36,711 nucleotides of DNA, taken from positions 1 to 36,711 of the forward strand of contig OMIV01000260.1 of the NCBI GenBank assembly GCA_900299185.1, given 5' to 3'. Source of the stretch: Planctomycetaceae bacterium. GTDB lineage: Bacteria > Planctomycetota > Planctomycetia > Planctomycetales > Planctomycetaceae. Numbering within the stretch: the stretch's first letter is position 1; every line of letters starts with the position of its first letter. Position numbers and translations under genes: made by a program. Positions 26,201 to 34,198 of this stretch are shown here, piece by piece. The notes under the pieces were generated by a model. That model was not told where the DNA came from. It worked only from the letters and a program-made list of their open reading frames with translations, and searched no databases.

Positions 26201-27339
26201 GCCTCATCAATCGTTGGCACATGCCGGCTCGGGCGGCGAAGAACAAACCGCAGCTCACTCCGATCTACAACGACGACAAACACATCGACAACGCGGACCT
26301 CGCGATTAGCTCGTTGGTGCAAATGCCGAATGGAGTGCGTTTGAGCGACGGTCGTGCGATGTCACCCGATGGGAAGGTTTTATTACAGGTCCGAGATAAA
26401 GCATTTCGGCTGCTCGACATCGACAGCGCGAAAGAGCTGGGCAAGGTGACGATCTACGAAGGCGACACCGTCATGTTCTCGGATGACCTGCGATTCTTCA
26501 TCGTGCATCACAGTCATCGAGCCCCGAATCGCGAGGCAATCGAACTATGGGACTTCGCTGAGAGCAAGTTGGTGCAGTCGCTCGGCAAGGCGCAGTTTGC
26601 GCCGCGAATGGCCGTTTCCAGCGGCGGCAAGTTCACATCGGCGGTCGACAGCATGACCGGCAAACTGATCATCGCCGACCGCGCCGGTAAGACGCTGAAC
26701 CTGCCGGGCCAACAAGTTGACCGTGTCACATTTCTTCCAAACGGTGAATTGTTGGTGGATCAGAACGGCAATCAGCCGCATCTCATCATCAACCCTCAGA
26801 ACCCGAACGCCGTGGTTCCACTGCAGATCGAAAAGAATCGTCGCGGTGGCCTGATCCCGACGCGCGATGGGAAGCGGCTCTATCAGTCCGAGCGTGAGTT
26901 TCATTTGTTCGACATCGCCACGGGCCAAGAGATTGGCAAGGCCGAGCTGTCATCCAAGCCCGGCTCGGGCGGCATGAAACTGGCACTCGCTCCCGACGGT
27001 AGTCGAGTCATGCATCTCGGTCGTGACGATGTGACGATCATCGACACAAACACGGGCCGCACCTTCCGCACGCTCAAGCCCCTCGTGCCCAAGGGCGCGA
27101 GGAACAGCGACTCGTACAAGTTCCAATACGACGACGGAGTCTTCCTCTCGAATGACGTCGTCTTGCTGACCACCCTCAGCGGCTCGGCGCATGTGTGGAA
27201 CATCGACAGCGAGAAGGAATTGTTCTCACAGCCCTCCGTCGGCAAAGACATCATCGGCATCAGCAACGACTCGCGCCGGTTGATCACTCAGACCTCGCAA
27301 TACGGCATCACGATCTGGGACGTGCCGGAGTTCAAGTAG
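23221..27339 (+). CDS. Giant membrane protein: two GYF_2 domains, Ala/Lys helix, TM, WD40 propeller
   Basis: Seen: 1372 residues. Two GYF_2 domains lie at about 6-57 ([20 protein letters not shown]) and 62-112 ([20 protein letters not shown]), each ending in a D-W motif. Residues 165-245 form an Ala/Lys/Glu-rich amphipathic stretch with repeats such as [20 protein letters not shown], similar to LEA/apolipoprotein-like helices. One TM lies at about 269-287 ([20 protein letters not shown]). Residues 320-690 are unrecognised. From about 700 on, WD40 repeats follow ([75 protein letters not shown]), then weaker blades to the end. Family knowledge: GYF domains bind proline-rich peptides; WD40 propellers are scaffolds. 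The Pro-rich tails of the nearby Hsp70-like protein are possible ligands (inference). There is no signal peptide, so the GYF domains are probably cytoplasmic. Confidence 0.9.
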   Translation: MTDQTEWFYAQDDEQRGPVSFQELAQMAADGVLAPDQLVWAEHLDDWQPAETVDELWGVPNWHYAQNDEQQGPVTWVTLRRMARDGTLSRDDLVWHESLPDWIEAARVADLFPKKKSAPPVIKRTESSKSDADDLEPMEIFESADDAKSKSPSKKPNADIEAFKSLGASLLKKAKEAGKKAAEVAVEHGSIAAKKAAEVAAEQGAKAAKKAGEAAKVAGQKAGEAAQAAKKKAEEKLAERRSKKGLAATADDVDADSAPKGSSLLKKLMVGGGVFLAGCLLLGLIGKMFGGRGGSDGVSDVTEAVSEEGANEAQPIAEKDIPGGKQVVDANQFAKADGTDVKAAREHLRSLEKRQRELAGEFTECRVYGEIKDRDNGVLQLYGQAIPTNGDIRAPGTLLENGNIVIVDPDLNAIAGQYYRPSIHFYAQRTFGKNLFGADVPILHYGPAPAPVKAIVAEIKQARQDYGKARKAAVAASLKNVSKKYSTEQGKPLLTALLKQLRTIEDVDGAGLGDLRPVAEQLGIAPMSVGKGGFVFAKPESGVVVATSLNQVVGLTFVVQPELLAKYYPWVEQMKFQKTELALPLDVPATEEVAKAVGWNGSSSWPIRSPEIVDINLSVQSGNPEINDYHLLCLTDGERYSLLAVTAFNSKVASPLLVFGAGNAVHDPLLDDSFSPELGSPRAYEGSLPEMSMEFVTGAKPMQAHSKPVRALASSAKGTRMVSVAEDGKLVLWHAKTGRKIEEWDVGSGAFHAVAYHPNGKSVLIGTEQGDLVHWDIDNGKKIASLKGHSSPVLSVTFNEDGKKAASGSKDKTVRVWDVDGAAELKSLTGSTDGIARVALSKDGGQVVGGGRDGIVRVWDTKTGAEVSKFDSHTAGISGVAISPDQKSVVSGDENGELHVWGLADGQSIRRPSAPRRASSSPSERKKANPIEGVSWPSELPHYLVVYGDETVALFPSTTGTASFVLQELGNKDRPTCSLLANSGKYAFAGNESGLINRWHMPARAAKNKPQLTPIYNDDKHIDNADLAISSLVQMPNGVRLSDGRAMSPDGKVLLQVRDKAFRLLDIDSAKELGKVTIYEGDTVMFSDDLRFFIVHHSHRAPNREAIELWDFAESKLVQSLGKAQFAPRMAVSSGGKFTSAVDSMTGKLIIADRAGKTLNLPGQQVDRVTFLPNGELLVDQNGNQPHLIINPQNPNAVVPLQIEKNRRGGLIPTRDGKRLYQSEREFHLFDIATGQEIGKAELSSKPGSGGMKLALAPDGSRVMHLGRDDVTIIDTNTGRTFRTLKPLVPKGARNSDSYKFQYDDGVFLSNDVVLLTTLSGSAHVWNIDSEKELFSQPSVGKDIIGISNDSRRLITQTSQYGITIWDVPEFK

Positions 27340-27524
27340 CGAACGACGATGGACCGACTGGGCGGCAACACGCTCGGTGCTGGTTTTTGAATTGGCAGAA
27401 TCCGAGCAGCATGCGAAGCTGTCGGCATCACTGGTTGGGACGTTTCGGCCTGCCGTCGAAGGTTACTGCGACATTCGTTTCGCATTTCTCGGGCAAAAGT
27501 GGCCAGCCCAACGATCACGTCAAC

Positions 27525-28634
27525 GTGAAATACATTGTGCCTAAGTCATCGCGTCACGGTTTTACTCTGATTGAGCTGTTGGTGGTGATTGCCATCATCG
27601 CGCTGCTGGTGGCATTGCTACTTCCAGCGGTTCAGCAAGCTCGCGAAGCGGCTCGCAGGACATCATGCCGGAATCAGCTCAAGCAACTGGGAATCGCTCT
27701 GCACGACTACCATGGCACCGATGGTACTTTTCCGCCCGGCTGGATTGGTGTCGGCGATACTTCAACGAATGACACTTACGTGACCGGTTCTTACAGCGCA
27801 TACAGTTGGGTCGTCAGCCTTCTGGACCGCATCGATCAACCGGCATTGGCGACGCATTTACGGCGAGACGTTCAGCACAGTCACTGGAGTAACGACGATG
27901 CCGTTAAGACGGTCATTCGACCTCTGCGTTGTCCGTCTGATATCGGCGAAGATTTGTTGCATAACCGGTTAGGCAGAGTGCAAGCCACGTCGAACTATCC
28001 GGGCAACTTCGGTCCTGGAATCCCGGCGAATCAACCAGCGACGGATCCTTCGCGCACTCAAGGAATCTTTGGCCCGAACACGCGAGTCAGGATTGAGGAT
28101 ATCTCGGACGGGTCATCGAATGTGTTTGCCATCGGCGAGCGAAAGATGACCAGCAACGCGGGGGGCTTTTGGGCGAATCAGTTTTCGTATCATTCATCCG
28201 GGGTGTTCATGACCAACGGCGGCAGCCTCGGGACGTTTTGGTCGGGATCGGATCAACTCACAATCTGTATCAATTCACCAGTCGAGATTGTCGGCTCGAC
28301 CACAATTGGTGATCCGTATTTGACTCCCAACATTTTGCCGGCAACCGGCAGCTTGCCGACAGCAGCAGGTACAAGGCCTCTGCGGATCAATCACACGGCT
28401 CCCAATCATTCGGGGACGACACCCGCCGGCATTGCCATTCAGCCGGACCGATCGCTGGGCGGTGCTTATCAAGACATCAACACCGCAGGCTTTAGTAGCT
28501 GGCACAGCGGCGGCGCGTTCTTCTTGTTTGCCGACGGCTCCGTGCGATTCTTGAACGACACGGTGGATGACACGCTCTACGTGAATCTCAGCCGACGCTC
28601 GGACGGAGAAACAAGCATCGAAGGTTTGCCGTGA
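27525..28634 (+). CDS. DUF1559 protein with type IV prepilin-like N-terminus
   Basis: Seen: from GTG 27525 the protein has 369 residues. Its leader [12 protein letters not shown] precedes the prepilin peptidase site [20 protein letters not shown], with Glu at position +5. The DUF1559 signature follows: [48 protein letters not shown], and the C-terminal [20 protein letters not shown] is chosen because a short basic leader is normal for prepilins; ATG 27411 and GTG 27537 are alternatives, and neither has a clear ribosome site. Family knowledge: DUF1559 proteins occur by the hundred in planctomycete genomes and are pseudopilin-like surface proteins of unknown job; they are not tied to the Tad system seen earlier in this window. 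Its 5' part is open far upstream, overlapping the WD40 gene in another frame, without meaning. Confidence 0.92.
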   Translation: MKYIVPKSSRHGFTLIELLVVIAIIALLVALLLPAVQQAREAARRTSCRNQLKQLGIALHDYHGTDGTFPPGWIGVGDTSTNDTYVTGSYSAYSWVVSLLDRIDQPALATHLRRDVQHSHWSNDDAVKTVIRPLRCPSDIGEDLLHNRLGRVQATSNYPGNFGPGIPANQPATDPSRTQGIFGPNTRVRIEDISDGSSNVFAIGERKMTSNAGGFWANQFSYHSSGVFMTNGGSLGTFWSGSDQLTICINSPVEIVGSTTIGDPYLTPNILPATGSLPTAAGTRPLRINHTAPNHSGTTPAGIAIQPDRSLGGAYQDINTAGFSSWHSGGAFFLFADGSVRFLNDTVDDTLYVNLSRRSDGETSIEGLP

Positions 28635-28880
28635 CTCCGCGCTGAGAGCGACTGGGGGGCTCTCGAAGATGCGCGATGAAGTTCGCGGGGCTCTCGACCG
28701 AAGTCTGCTAGGCGTCTGTCCGAGTGAGCCGTAGCATCGGCATTCACCCTGTCAGAATTGTTGCAGCTCCGATTCCCTTAGCAGACGAGCAAGATGCCGA
28801 TCTCACTTTTCGAACGAACTCTTGGTCGCCTTCGCCGCGTTTAATCAACTGGGGTAACAGGTTGGCTGTCGAATTGAGCA
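28635..28880. other. Convergent gap with interleaved inverted repeats (candidate pseudoknot)
   Basis: Two perfect 8-bp inverted repeats interleave here. GTCTGCTA (28703-28710) pairs with TAGCAGAC (28779-28786), and ATCGGCAT (28736-28743) pairs with ATGCCGAT (28794-28801). The order A-B-A'-B' is that of a pseudoknot if transcribed. No T-run and no open frame with known domains is present. It follows the DUF1559 gene, so it may be a 3' UTR structure. Confidence 0.35.
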
Positions 28881-31706
28881 TTAGCGGGGTTTAGATCCGA
28901 GACAAAGGAGCTGGCCGTCGCTGGTGGTGGCGTAGATTCGGCTGGGCACTGCGGCGAGTGAGTCCCAGGCCAGCTTGGGGAGTTTCTTCCTCTGTAGCTC
29001 CAGACCGTCTTTGATATCTCGAAGAGAAAGGTCGCCGGTTGGGGCGGCATAAAGCAGTGAGTCGCCGACGATCAGCATGGCTCGCGGGTAAGAGTCCGTT
29101 TCTCCCGAGAGCGGTTGGCTCCAGCGAAAACCACTTTCGTAGATCTTCGAAGAGGCGTGACTTACTCCGGCCTTGAATTGCTCATGAGGCACGTTGACCC
29201 AGTCGGTGTTGAACTTGTCGATCGCACCTTTCGCAAAGTCTGCTCGAAAGAGAACAGCTTTCCGTGGCGAGGTACTGACGACGGTCGGTCCTCGATTAAC
29301 GGCGAGCGGAGATCGAGCTTGCACGTCGGTGTAGCGCCACGAGGTACGTGGCATTTTCGCTCCACTGGGACTGACTTCGTAGTAGCCGCTGGCCTTCCGA
29401 AGTTCGACTCTGCCTGTGAGCGCATCGAAGGCACATCGTGAAACGGCGATCGAGTTGCCATCGCGCACTGGCATATCGAAGTGGCGGTACTCTTGAGGCC
29501 GGATCGTTCGCCACGGATCGCTAACGATGCCCGGCTTGTCCTTGGTGCGCGGGTCATGCTCGTCGGGCCAGGCACTATCAAAACCAAGATCATCGAACTT
29601 GTTGATCCACAGCAACTCGCCATCGAGCGGTCGTAAACAAGCCACTCGGATACCGCCGTCCGCATTGGGGTGGAACCCGGCGCTGACATACGCCAGTCCT
29701 CGACTGACGAGAACGCTAGCCGCGCATGGCCACGCGCTTTCGAGTTGGCCATAGCTGCTGATGCGACTTTCAAACGGTGCGATTCGTCGGCGCCACGCGA
29801 GGACTCCATCGGAGGCTCGCAGTGCCGTGACCCATCCATCTCGGCAGCCAATTAGGGCGAGTCCTTGTTCGATGGTCGGCGGTCCGTCGAGCCGACCGCT
29901 GAAGTCTGCGTGCCAGCGAACACGTCCCGTGGCGGCGTCGAACGCCCACAATCGCTGAGCATCGCACTGCGAGACGTAGACCAATCCTCCTGCAATCACC
30001 GGGGCACTCAATGAGCCCGCCGTCCAGGGATTGTCAGACCACTCGGCCGTCAATGAGTGGTCCGCATTGTTCTTGTCGGCTTTCTTGGGTGTGGCCGCTG
30101 ATTTGGGAGCTGTAACCGTTCCCACATTTGCTGACCACACGATATCGAGAGACGAAGGCGCTGCTGCATCAGTTCCTCCAGATCGGAATTCGTCGTGTCG
30201 GAACATGGGCCAGTCGGAGCTTGAAGTCGTTGTCTGGCTGGTGTCGGCAGGAGCGCGGGTCGCGACCTTAAAGGCCGGCCCCTTCTCCAACGGATGTTCG
30301 TCACGTTGCGGAGTGCTCGCTGTCAATTTCGCTTCTGGTGCGAGGCAAGTCGTGCCATTCAGCATCGGGAAGCAGACGCAATGTTTGGGAAAGGTGTAGA
30401 TCATGCCGTTGGCCGGGATGTAGCCGGCTCGCAAAACGTGGCAGGCACCGCGTGTGATCGCGTTAGAGGTCTGCTGTTTTGCCGTGAGGTCAGTGAAGTG
30501 CATCTGACCGTTGATGTAGAACCGCTCGGTCAACACCGGTGGGTAACAGTGTCCCCAGCCTCGATCGCCAGCAAAGTTGGCTTGGAAGATTTCTGTCGGC
30601 TTTGAGAAATCGCTGGGGCTATAGCGAGCGATGCCGAGTCCCTTGGATGTTCGGGCCTCAGTCAGCAATTGACCCTGATGCCAAAAGGCCGTGCAGAACT
30701 CACCGTGCCGAGCGGACGAAGCCACGCCGAAGAGTTTCTGATCTTCTTGTCCCGTCTTGGCGTCGATGACGGCCAGTTGAAACTTATCGGCTTTCTCACG
30801 GTCCTTGTCGGTCCAGAGGTCACGCCATTGAGCAGGGCGTCGCACTTCAAACACGATCTTGCCCATGCCATAGCTTGCGAGATCCGAGCGTCGAGCCCAC
30901 TCGTAACTGCGTTTCCATTGCAGCTCGCCGGTCTTCAAGTCGCGAGACAACACATCTCCGCTGCCTGCGCCTTTCTTGTCGTTGCCTTCCAGGTAGAAGA
31001 CCGAACCGCCACCTGCCGTGACCGTATGCGGCTCATTTGCCGAGTGTTCCCAGAGCAACTTGGCCGTGCGACTTTCGAAGGCTCGAAGTCCGTCTTCAGT
31101 CGCAAGCACGAGAGTTTGGTCATCGAGCAACAGCACTGCATTCGGAAGTCCGGCACCGGCAAACTCTTGGAGAGGTGCTCCTGTCGCGGCATCGAGCGAC
31201 TTGAATTTGCCATCGTGCATCAAGGCGAAGACACAATCGTCTCGGGCCACGATGAGAGCTGGCGGCTTTTCGATGCCGAGCTTCTTGTGGGGATAAAGAT
31301 TCGCATGCCACAGCGGCAAACCATTGAAGGCGTCTCGCGCGAGCAGCGTGTCTCGGTCTTGGATGAAGACTCGCCCGCGAGCGGTGACCATGTCGGCGGC
31401 TTCTTGCACGATGCTCGAAGAGAACAGCCACTGCACTCGCTGAGGTACGTCGACAATCCGATCCTTCGACACGGCATTGCGGTCAGGGCCGTGCCGCCAC
31501 TGAGACCACTCATCCATCTCAGTTGGTCGCGGTTTCACCGTTCGCTGCCAGCGATCGCGATCTCGAACGAGCATTTCGCCATCAGGACGCAGGACTCGTA
31601 AGAGTTCAGGGACCGCGTCCGGTTGAGGTTGATCATTTACCAGCAGCAGCGAGACCAAATTCTCGACATAGGGAAGGCGCGACTGATCCTGCCGTTCGAC
31701 AGTCAC
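28881..31706 (-). CDS. Large PQQ-type beta-propeller protein, main part, 5' end lost to an in-frame stop
   Basis: Seen: 941 residues from GTG 31706. It starts inside a degenerate Rossmann/methyltransferase-like region (RLPYVENLVSLLLVNDQPQP ... ELLRVLRPDGEMLVRD). It then has WSQWRHGPDRNAVSKD, the phrase that opens the PQQ-propeller part in this planctomycete family. Two sets of blades follow (ARDAFNGLPLWHANLY, FESRTAKLLWEHS; and WPMFRHDEFRSGGTDAAAPS, WAFDAATGRVRWHADFSG, ALRASDGVLAWRRRIAPFES). The C-terminus is complete (ATTSDGQLLCLGSKPR). The segment 31725-31973 holds the missing N-terminus in the same frame; only a TAA at 31725-31727 parts them. As given, this product has no signal peptide and could not be exported. 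Family knowledge: the full-length protein is exported, function unknown. It is either a recent pseudogene or a consensus error. Confidence 0.85.
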   Translation of the reverse strand: MTVERQDQSRLPYVENLVSLLLVNDQPQPDAVPELLRVLRPDGEMLVRDRDRWQRTVKPRPTEMDEWSQWRHGPDRNAVSKDRIVDVPQRVQWLFSSSIVQEAADMVTARGRVFIQDRDTLLARDAFNGLPLWHANLYPHKKLGIEKPPALIVARDDCVFALMHDGKFKSLDAATGAPLQEFAGAGLPNAVLLLDDQTLVLATEDGLRAFESRTAKLLWEHSANEPHTVTAGGGSVFYLEGNDKKGAGSGDVLSRDLKTGELQWKRSYEWARRSDLASYGMGKIVFEVRRPAQWRDLWTDKDREKADKFQLAVIDAKTGQEDQKLFGVASSARHGEFCTAFWHQGQLLTEARTSKGLGIARYSPSDFSKPTEIFQANFAGDRGWGHCYPPVLTERFYINGQMHFTDLTAKQQTSNAITRGACHVLRAGYIPANGMIYTFPKHCVCFPMLNGTTCLAPEAKLTASTPQRDEHPLEKGPAFKVATRAPADTSQTTTSSSDWPMFRHDEFRSGGTDAAAPSSLDIVWSANVGTVTAPKSAATPKKADKNNADHSLTAEWSDNPWTAGSLSAPVIAGGLVYVSQCDAQRLWAFDAATGRVRWHADFSGRLDGPPTIEQGLALIGCRDGWVTALRASDGVLAWRRRIAPFESRISSYGQLESAWPCAASVLVSRGLAYVSAGFHPNADGGIRVACLRPLDGELLWINKFDDLGFDSAWPDEHDPRTKDKPGIVSDPWRTIRPQEYRHFDMPVRDGNSIAVSRCAFDALTGRVELRKASGYYEVSPSGAKMPRTSWRYTDVQARSPLAVNRGPTVVSTSPRKAVLFRADFAKGAIDKFNTDWVNVPHEQFKAGVSHASSKIYESGFRWSQPLSGETDSYPRAMLIVGDSLLYAAPTGDLSLRDIKDGLELQRKKLPKLAWDSLAAVPSRIYATTSDGQLLCLGSKPR

Positions 31707-31724
31707 TCTGCCCGCATGCCGACG

Positions 31725-31973
31725 TTAATAAAGCGTTTCACGGGCGGTCTTGATCTGGTCTCTCGTCGCATTGTTCGACAACACCTGCACGACAAAGTGC
31801 GGGTCATCAATCACCGGTAAGTTCATGGCCCAATCGAGCGGGCCAACAATCACACACAGCCCGCCTCGAATCTGAGATGCGTCGATCTTGGTGACTTCAT
31901 CTGCGCTGCACGTCGATGACACCAACGCTGCAATTAGAGCTTGAATGCAGATGACAAAGGCAGGGAACTTCAT
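31725..31973 (-). CDS. N-terminal fragment of the PQQ-propeller protein (signal peptide and Rossmann start)
   Basis: Seen: 82 residues from ATG 31973. Residues 1-23 are a signal peptide (MKFPAFVICIQALIAALVSS, then TCSADE). IDASQIRGGLCVIVGPLDWA corresponds to the glycine-rich strand of the methyltransferase-like N-domain of this PQQ family; NATRDQIKTARETLY leads up to TAA. Reading through the TAA gives RRHAGRVTVERQDQSRLPY, which is the expected next segment, so a single change (for example CAA to TAA) is enough to split the gene. By itself the fragment cannot fold into a functional enzyme. The Rossmann motif is also poor (GPLDWA in place of GCGDG), so SAM binding is doubtful even in the whole protein. 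Confidence 0.8.
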   Translation of the reverse strand: MKFPAFVICIQALIAALVSSTCSADEVTKIDASQIRGGLCVIVGPLDWAMNLPVIDDPHFVVQVLSNNATRDQIKTARETLY

Positions 31974-32076
31974 CAAGAACCTCGGCGCTGGTTCGCAGGG
32001 TTGAGTTCGATCAGTCTCTCGATCTGGGATCGTTGATCATCAACTCGGGCTGCTCAACTCTCTTTGAGGTTCGTTC

Positions 32077-32115
32077 AAAAAAGAAGAACCCGGCTCTCTT
32101 TCGAAAGCCGGGTTC
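32077..32115 (-). terminator. Strong Rho-independent terminator, leftward
   Basis: Read on the minus strand, GAACCCGGCT (32115-32106) pairs perfectly with AGCCGGGTTC (32095-32086) around a 10-base loop, followed by TTC and a run of six T (32082-32077). It lies just behind the tRNA-like element and about 104 bases before the PQQ gene start, so it either ends a separate small RNA or acts as an attenuator for the PQQ gene. Confidence 0.88.
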
Positions 32116-32222
32116 CATGACTCGTAAGTGTGTTACGAGGAGGTGGAGTTGAACCACCCGCCGGTGATTCAGAGGCTCTCACCTCTTGGGCTACGTTCGG
32201 GATATTGCACTGACCACCTCCT
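32116..32222 (-). ncRNA. tRNA-like structured RNA element (possible degenerate tRNA-Gln or leader RNA)
   Basis: Minus strand. A textbook T-arm lies at 32158-32142 (GGTGG, loop TTCAACT, CCACC). A D-arm-like part lies at 32193-32176 (TAGCCC, loop AAGAGGTGA with the A14, GG and A21 positions, then GAGC, one mismatch). Between them stands CTCTGAATCACC, which would read as a CUG (Gln) anticodon loop plus the 3' half of its stem. However the 5' half of the anticodon stem is missing or displaced, and the sequence before TAGCCC does not pair with the expected acceptor 3' strand TCCTCGT. Competing folds exist: a perfect 9-bp stem joins 32222-32214 with 32146-32138, and CTCGTAA/TTACGAG form a hairpin at 32121-32139. 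A terminator follows. It is either a decayed tRNA gene or a structured leader/small RNA. Confidence 0.4.
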
Positions 32223-32482
32223 TTCTTGTTTGTAGAGAACGCGAATCGAGCGATTGCCAGTCGCCAATTCGACTGATGCGTCTCTCGTGCCGCGTAAGCA
32301 CGAACAACGAAACGCATGATGTCAGCGAATGCCGCAACCGCAAGAAGAATTTTGGAAGGACTCGATTTCCTCGACTCACTTGAACCGGATTGCGATGCAC
32401 GCGACACCAACCTCGCGACGACTTAGGTGGCTCGTACGCCGCTTGGCGAAATCAGACTGTTTGCATTTCAAAAGGAAGACTC

Positions 32483-34198
32483 ATGCGACTGACAGTATGG
32501 ATGTTGTTATTGGCGCTGGTGCCGATGTTCGAGGTCCAGGCTCAAGAGAAGGCGGCTCCGCCTAAAGGCGACGTGACTCAATACACGTTCGATAAGAGCA
32601 AGGTGTTCCCCGGAACGACTCGCAGCTTTTGGGTCTATGTGCCCAAGCAATACGACCCCAGCAAACCGGCTTGCGTGCATGTCAATCAGGACGGCATCCA
32701 GTTCAACGCGCCGGCAGTTTTCGATCAGCTCATTCACAACAAAGAGATGCCAGTCACGATTGGCGTTTTTATTACTCCTGGCGTGGTGAAGGCGGCGAAT
32801 GATCAAGCTTTGCCACGATTCAATCGCAGCTATGAGTACGACGGACTTGGCGATGGCTATGCGAAGTTCTTGCTGGATGAGTTGCTGCCGGAAGTCGAGA
32901 CAAAGACGGCGCCGGACGGTCGAGCCATCAAGCTTTCCAAAGATGGCAACGATCGCAGTGTCGGTGGTTCGAGCAGTGGTGCAATTTGTGCCTTCACGGC
33001 TGCATGGGAACGACCTGATGCCTTTCGACGAGTCTTCAGCGCTATCGGCACGTATGTGGGACTGCGTGGCGGTCAAAACTACTCGACGATCATTCGAAAG
33101 TATGAGCCCAAGCCACTGCGCGTGTTTTTGGAAGATGGCTCGAACGACAACAACATCTATGGCGGCGACTGGTGGATCGCGCATCAAGCGATGGAGCGAT
33201 CGCTGACTTTCATGGGTTACGAGGTCGCTCATAACTGGGGCGACGGCGGACACAATGGCAAGCACGCTACCGAACTCTTCCCAGATGCGATGCGTTGGCT
33301 GTGGAAGGATTGGCCGGCTGGCATCAAGGTTGGAAAGGGCTCGCCTCAATTCCAAGAGATCCTGTTACCTGGCGAGGACTGGCAGCTCGTGGCCGACGGC
33401 TACAAGTTCACGGAAGGTCCATGCGAAAACTCAAAGGGCGAGGTCTTCTACAACGATGTGCCCAACAGCAAGACCTACAAGATTGGTCTCGACGGCAAGG
33501 TGTCGGTGTTCTTGGAAGACTCGAAGAAGGGCGACGGTCAGCGCTTCGCACCTGATGGGCGGTTGGTGGCTGTGGCTGGCGGTGCCGAGCAGATCGTGGC
33601 TTACGACGCTCAGGGAAAGTCGTCGGTGCTCGCGGATGGATTTCGCGGCAACGATCTCGTGGTGCGACATGATGGCGGCGTCTATGTGACGAACCCCGGA
33701 TGGAACGGCTCAGACCCGAGCAAGGTTTGGTTTGTCAGCGCGAAGGGCGAGAAGTCCGTTGTCGACACTGGTTTGAAGTTCTCGAACGGCCTGACGTTCT
33801 CTCCCGATCAATCGTTGTTGTATGTCGCCGATAGCCGCTCGCATTGGGTCTATAGCTACCACGTGCATGCCGACGGTTCGCTGACCAACAAGCAGAAGTA
33901 CTATCACTTACATATGCCGGACAGTGCCGATGACTCTGGAGCCGACGGCATGCGGACCGATCGAGATGGCCGCTTGTGGGTCGCGACGCGCTTGGGATTG
34001 CAGGTCTGTGACCAAGCGGGACGAGTGCTTTGCATCATCCCGACTCCGAATGGCAAGGTCTCAAACCTGTGCTTCGGCGGGCCAGACTTCGACACGATCT
34101 ATGCCACGTGCGGCGATCGCGTTCTGAAGCGAAAGGTGAAAGTCAAAGGGGCTCAGCACTACGCCGCGCCCGTGAAGCCTGCCGCTCCACGACTGTAA
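32483..34198 (+). CDS. Secreted esterase (esterase D/feruloyl esterase-like) fused to SMP-30/gluconolactonase propeller
   Basis: Seen: 571 residues from ATG 32483, with AGGA eight bases before it; a signal peptide covers residues 1-20 (MRLTVWMLLLALVPMFEVQA). Residues 30-280 form an alpha/beta hydrolase of the esterase D/enterochelin-esterase type: TRSFWVYVPKQYDPSKPACV, the nucleophile elbow G-S-S-S-G with Ser164, the acid region FLEDGSND, and a His in HNWGDGGHNGKH. Residues 296-560 form an SMP-30/gluconolactonase-like propeller: FTEGPCENSKGEVFYNDVPN, GQRFAPDGRLVAVAGGA, FSNGLTFSPDQSLLYVADSR and ADGMRTDRDGRLWVATRLG. Family knowledge: such fusions in Planctomycetota are thought to act on plant or algal polysaccharide esters and sugar lactones. 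The substrate is not shown. A long antisense frame (32507-33355) is a shadow. Confidence 0.9.
   Translation: MRLTVWMLLLALVPMFEVQAQEKAAPPKGDVTQYTFDKSKVFPGTTRSFWVYVPKQYDPSKPACVHVNQDGIQFNAPAVFDQLIHNKEMPVTIGVFITPGVVKAANDQALPRFNRSYEYDGLGDGYAKFLLDELLPEVETKTAPDGRAIKLSKDGNDRSVGGSSSGAICAFTAAWERPDAFRRVFSAIGTYVGLRGGQNYSTIIRKYEPKPLRVFLEDGSNDNNIYGGDWWIAHQAMERSLTFMGYEVAHNWGDGGHNGKHATELFPDAMRWLWKDWPAGIKVGKGSPQFQEILLPGEDWQLVADGYKFTEGPCENSKGEVFYNDVPNSKTYKIGLDGKVSVFLEDSKKGDGQRFAPDGRLVAVAGGAEQIVAYDAQGKSSVLADGFRGNDLVVRHDGGVYVTNPGWNGSDPSKVWFVSAKGEKSVVDTGLKFSNGLTFSPDQSLLYVADSRSHWVYSYHVHADGSLTNKQKYYHLHMPDSADDSGADGMRTDRDGRLWVATRLGLQVCDQAGRVLCIIPTPNGKVSNLCFGGPDFDTIYATCGDRVLKRKVKVKGAQHYAAPVKPAAPRL

Larger units (their letters stand above)
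31974..32482. other. Divergent gap between PQQ gene and esterase gene, holding a structured RNA
   Basis: No protein gene is supported. The left part (31974-32076) is the probable leader of the PQQ gene. The centre (32077-32222) holds a structured element with terminator, described separately. The right part (32223-32482) must hold the promoter of the esterase gene; AAAAGGAAG before ATG 32483 is its ribosome site. Confidence 0.5.

Noticed and set aside
30669-31601. 310-codon rightward open frame within the PQQ-propeller gene
   Set aside because: The leftward frame carries clear propeller blades; the rightward translation has no recognisable domain and no ribosome site.
16869-31727. TAA read as a sense codon (recoded genetic code), since two genes continue past TAA
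   Set aside because: Several intact genes here end properly at TAA (MacB-type transporter, the FGE-fold protein, the esterase, the G8 3' part) with no family sequence beyond. Local mutation or error is simpler.
32134-32222. Intact tRNA gene or T-box leader
   Set aside because: The acceptor and anticodon stems do not close, so an intact tRNA is not supported. The GGGTGG stretch resembles a T-box core but the ACCGCG part and an aminoacyl-tRNA or amino-acid gene downstream are missing.
32507-33355. 282-codon leftward open frame over the esterase domain
   Set aside because: The sense strand holds the intact esterase motif; the antisense frame has none.
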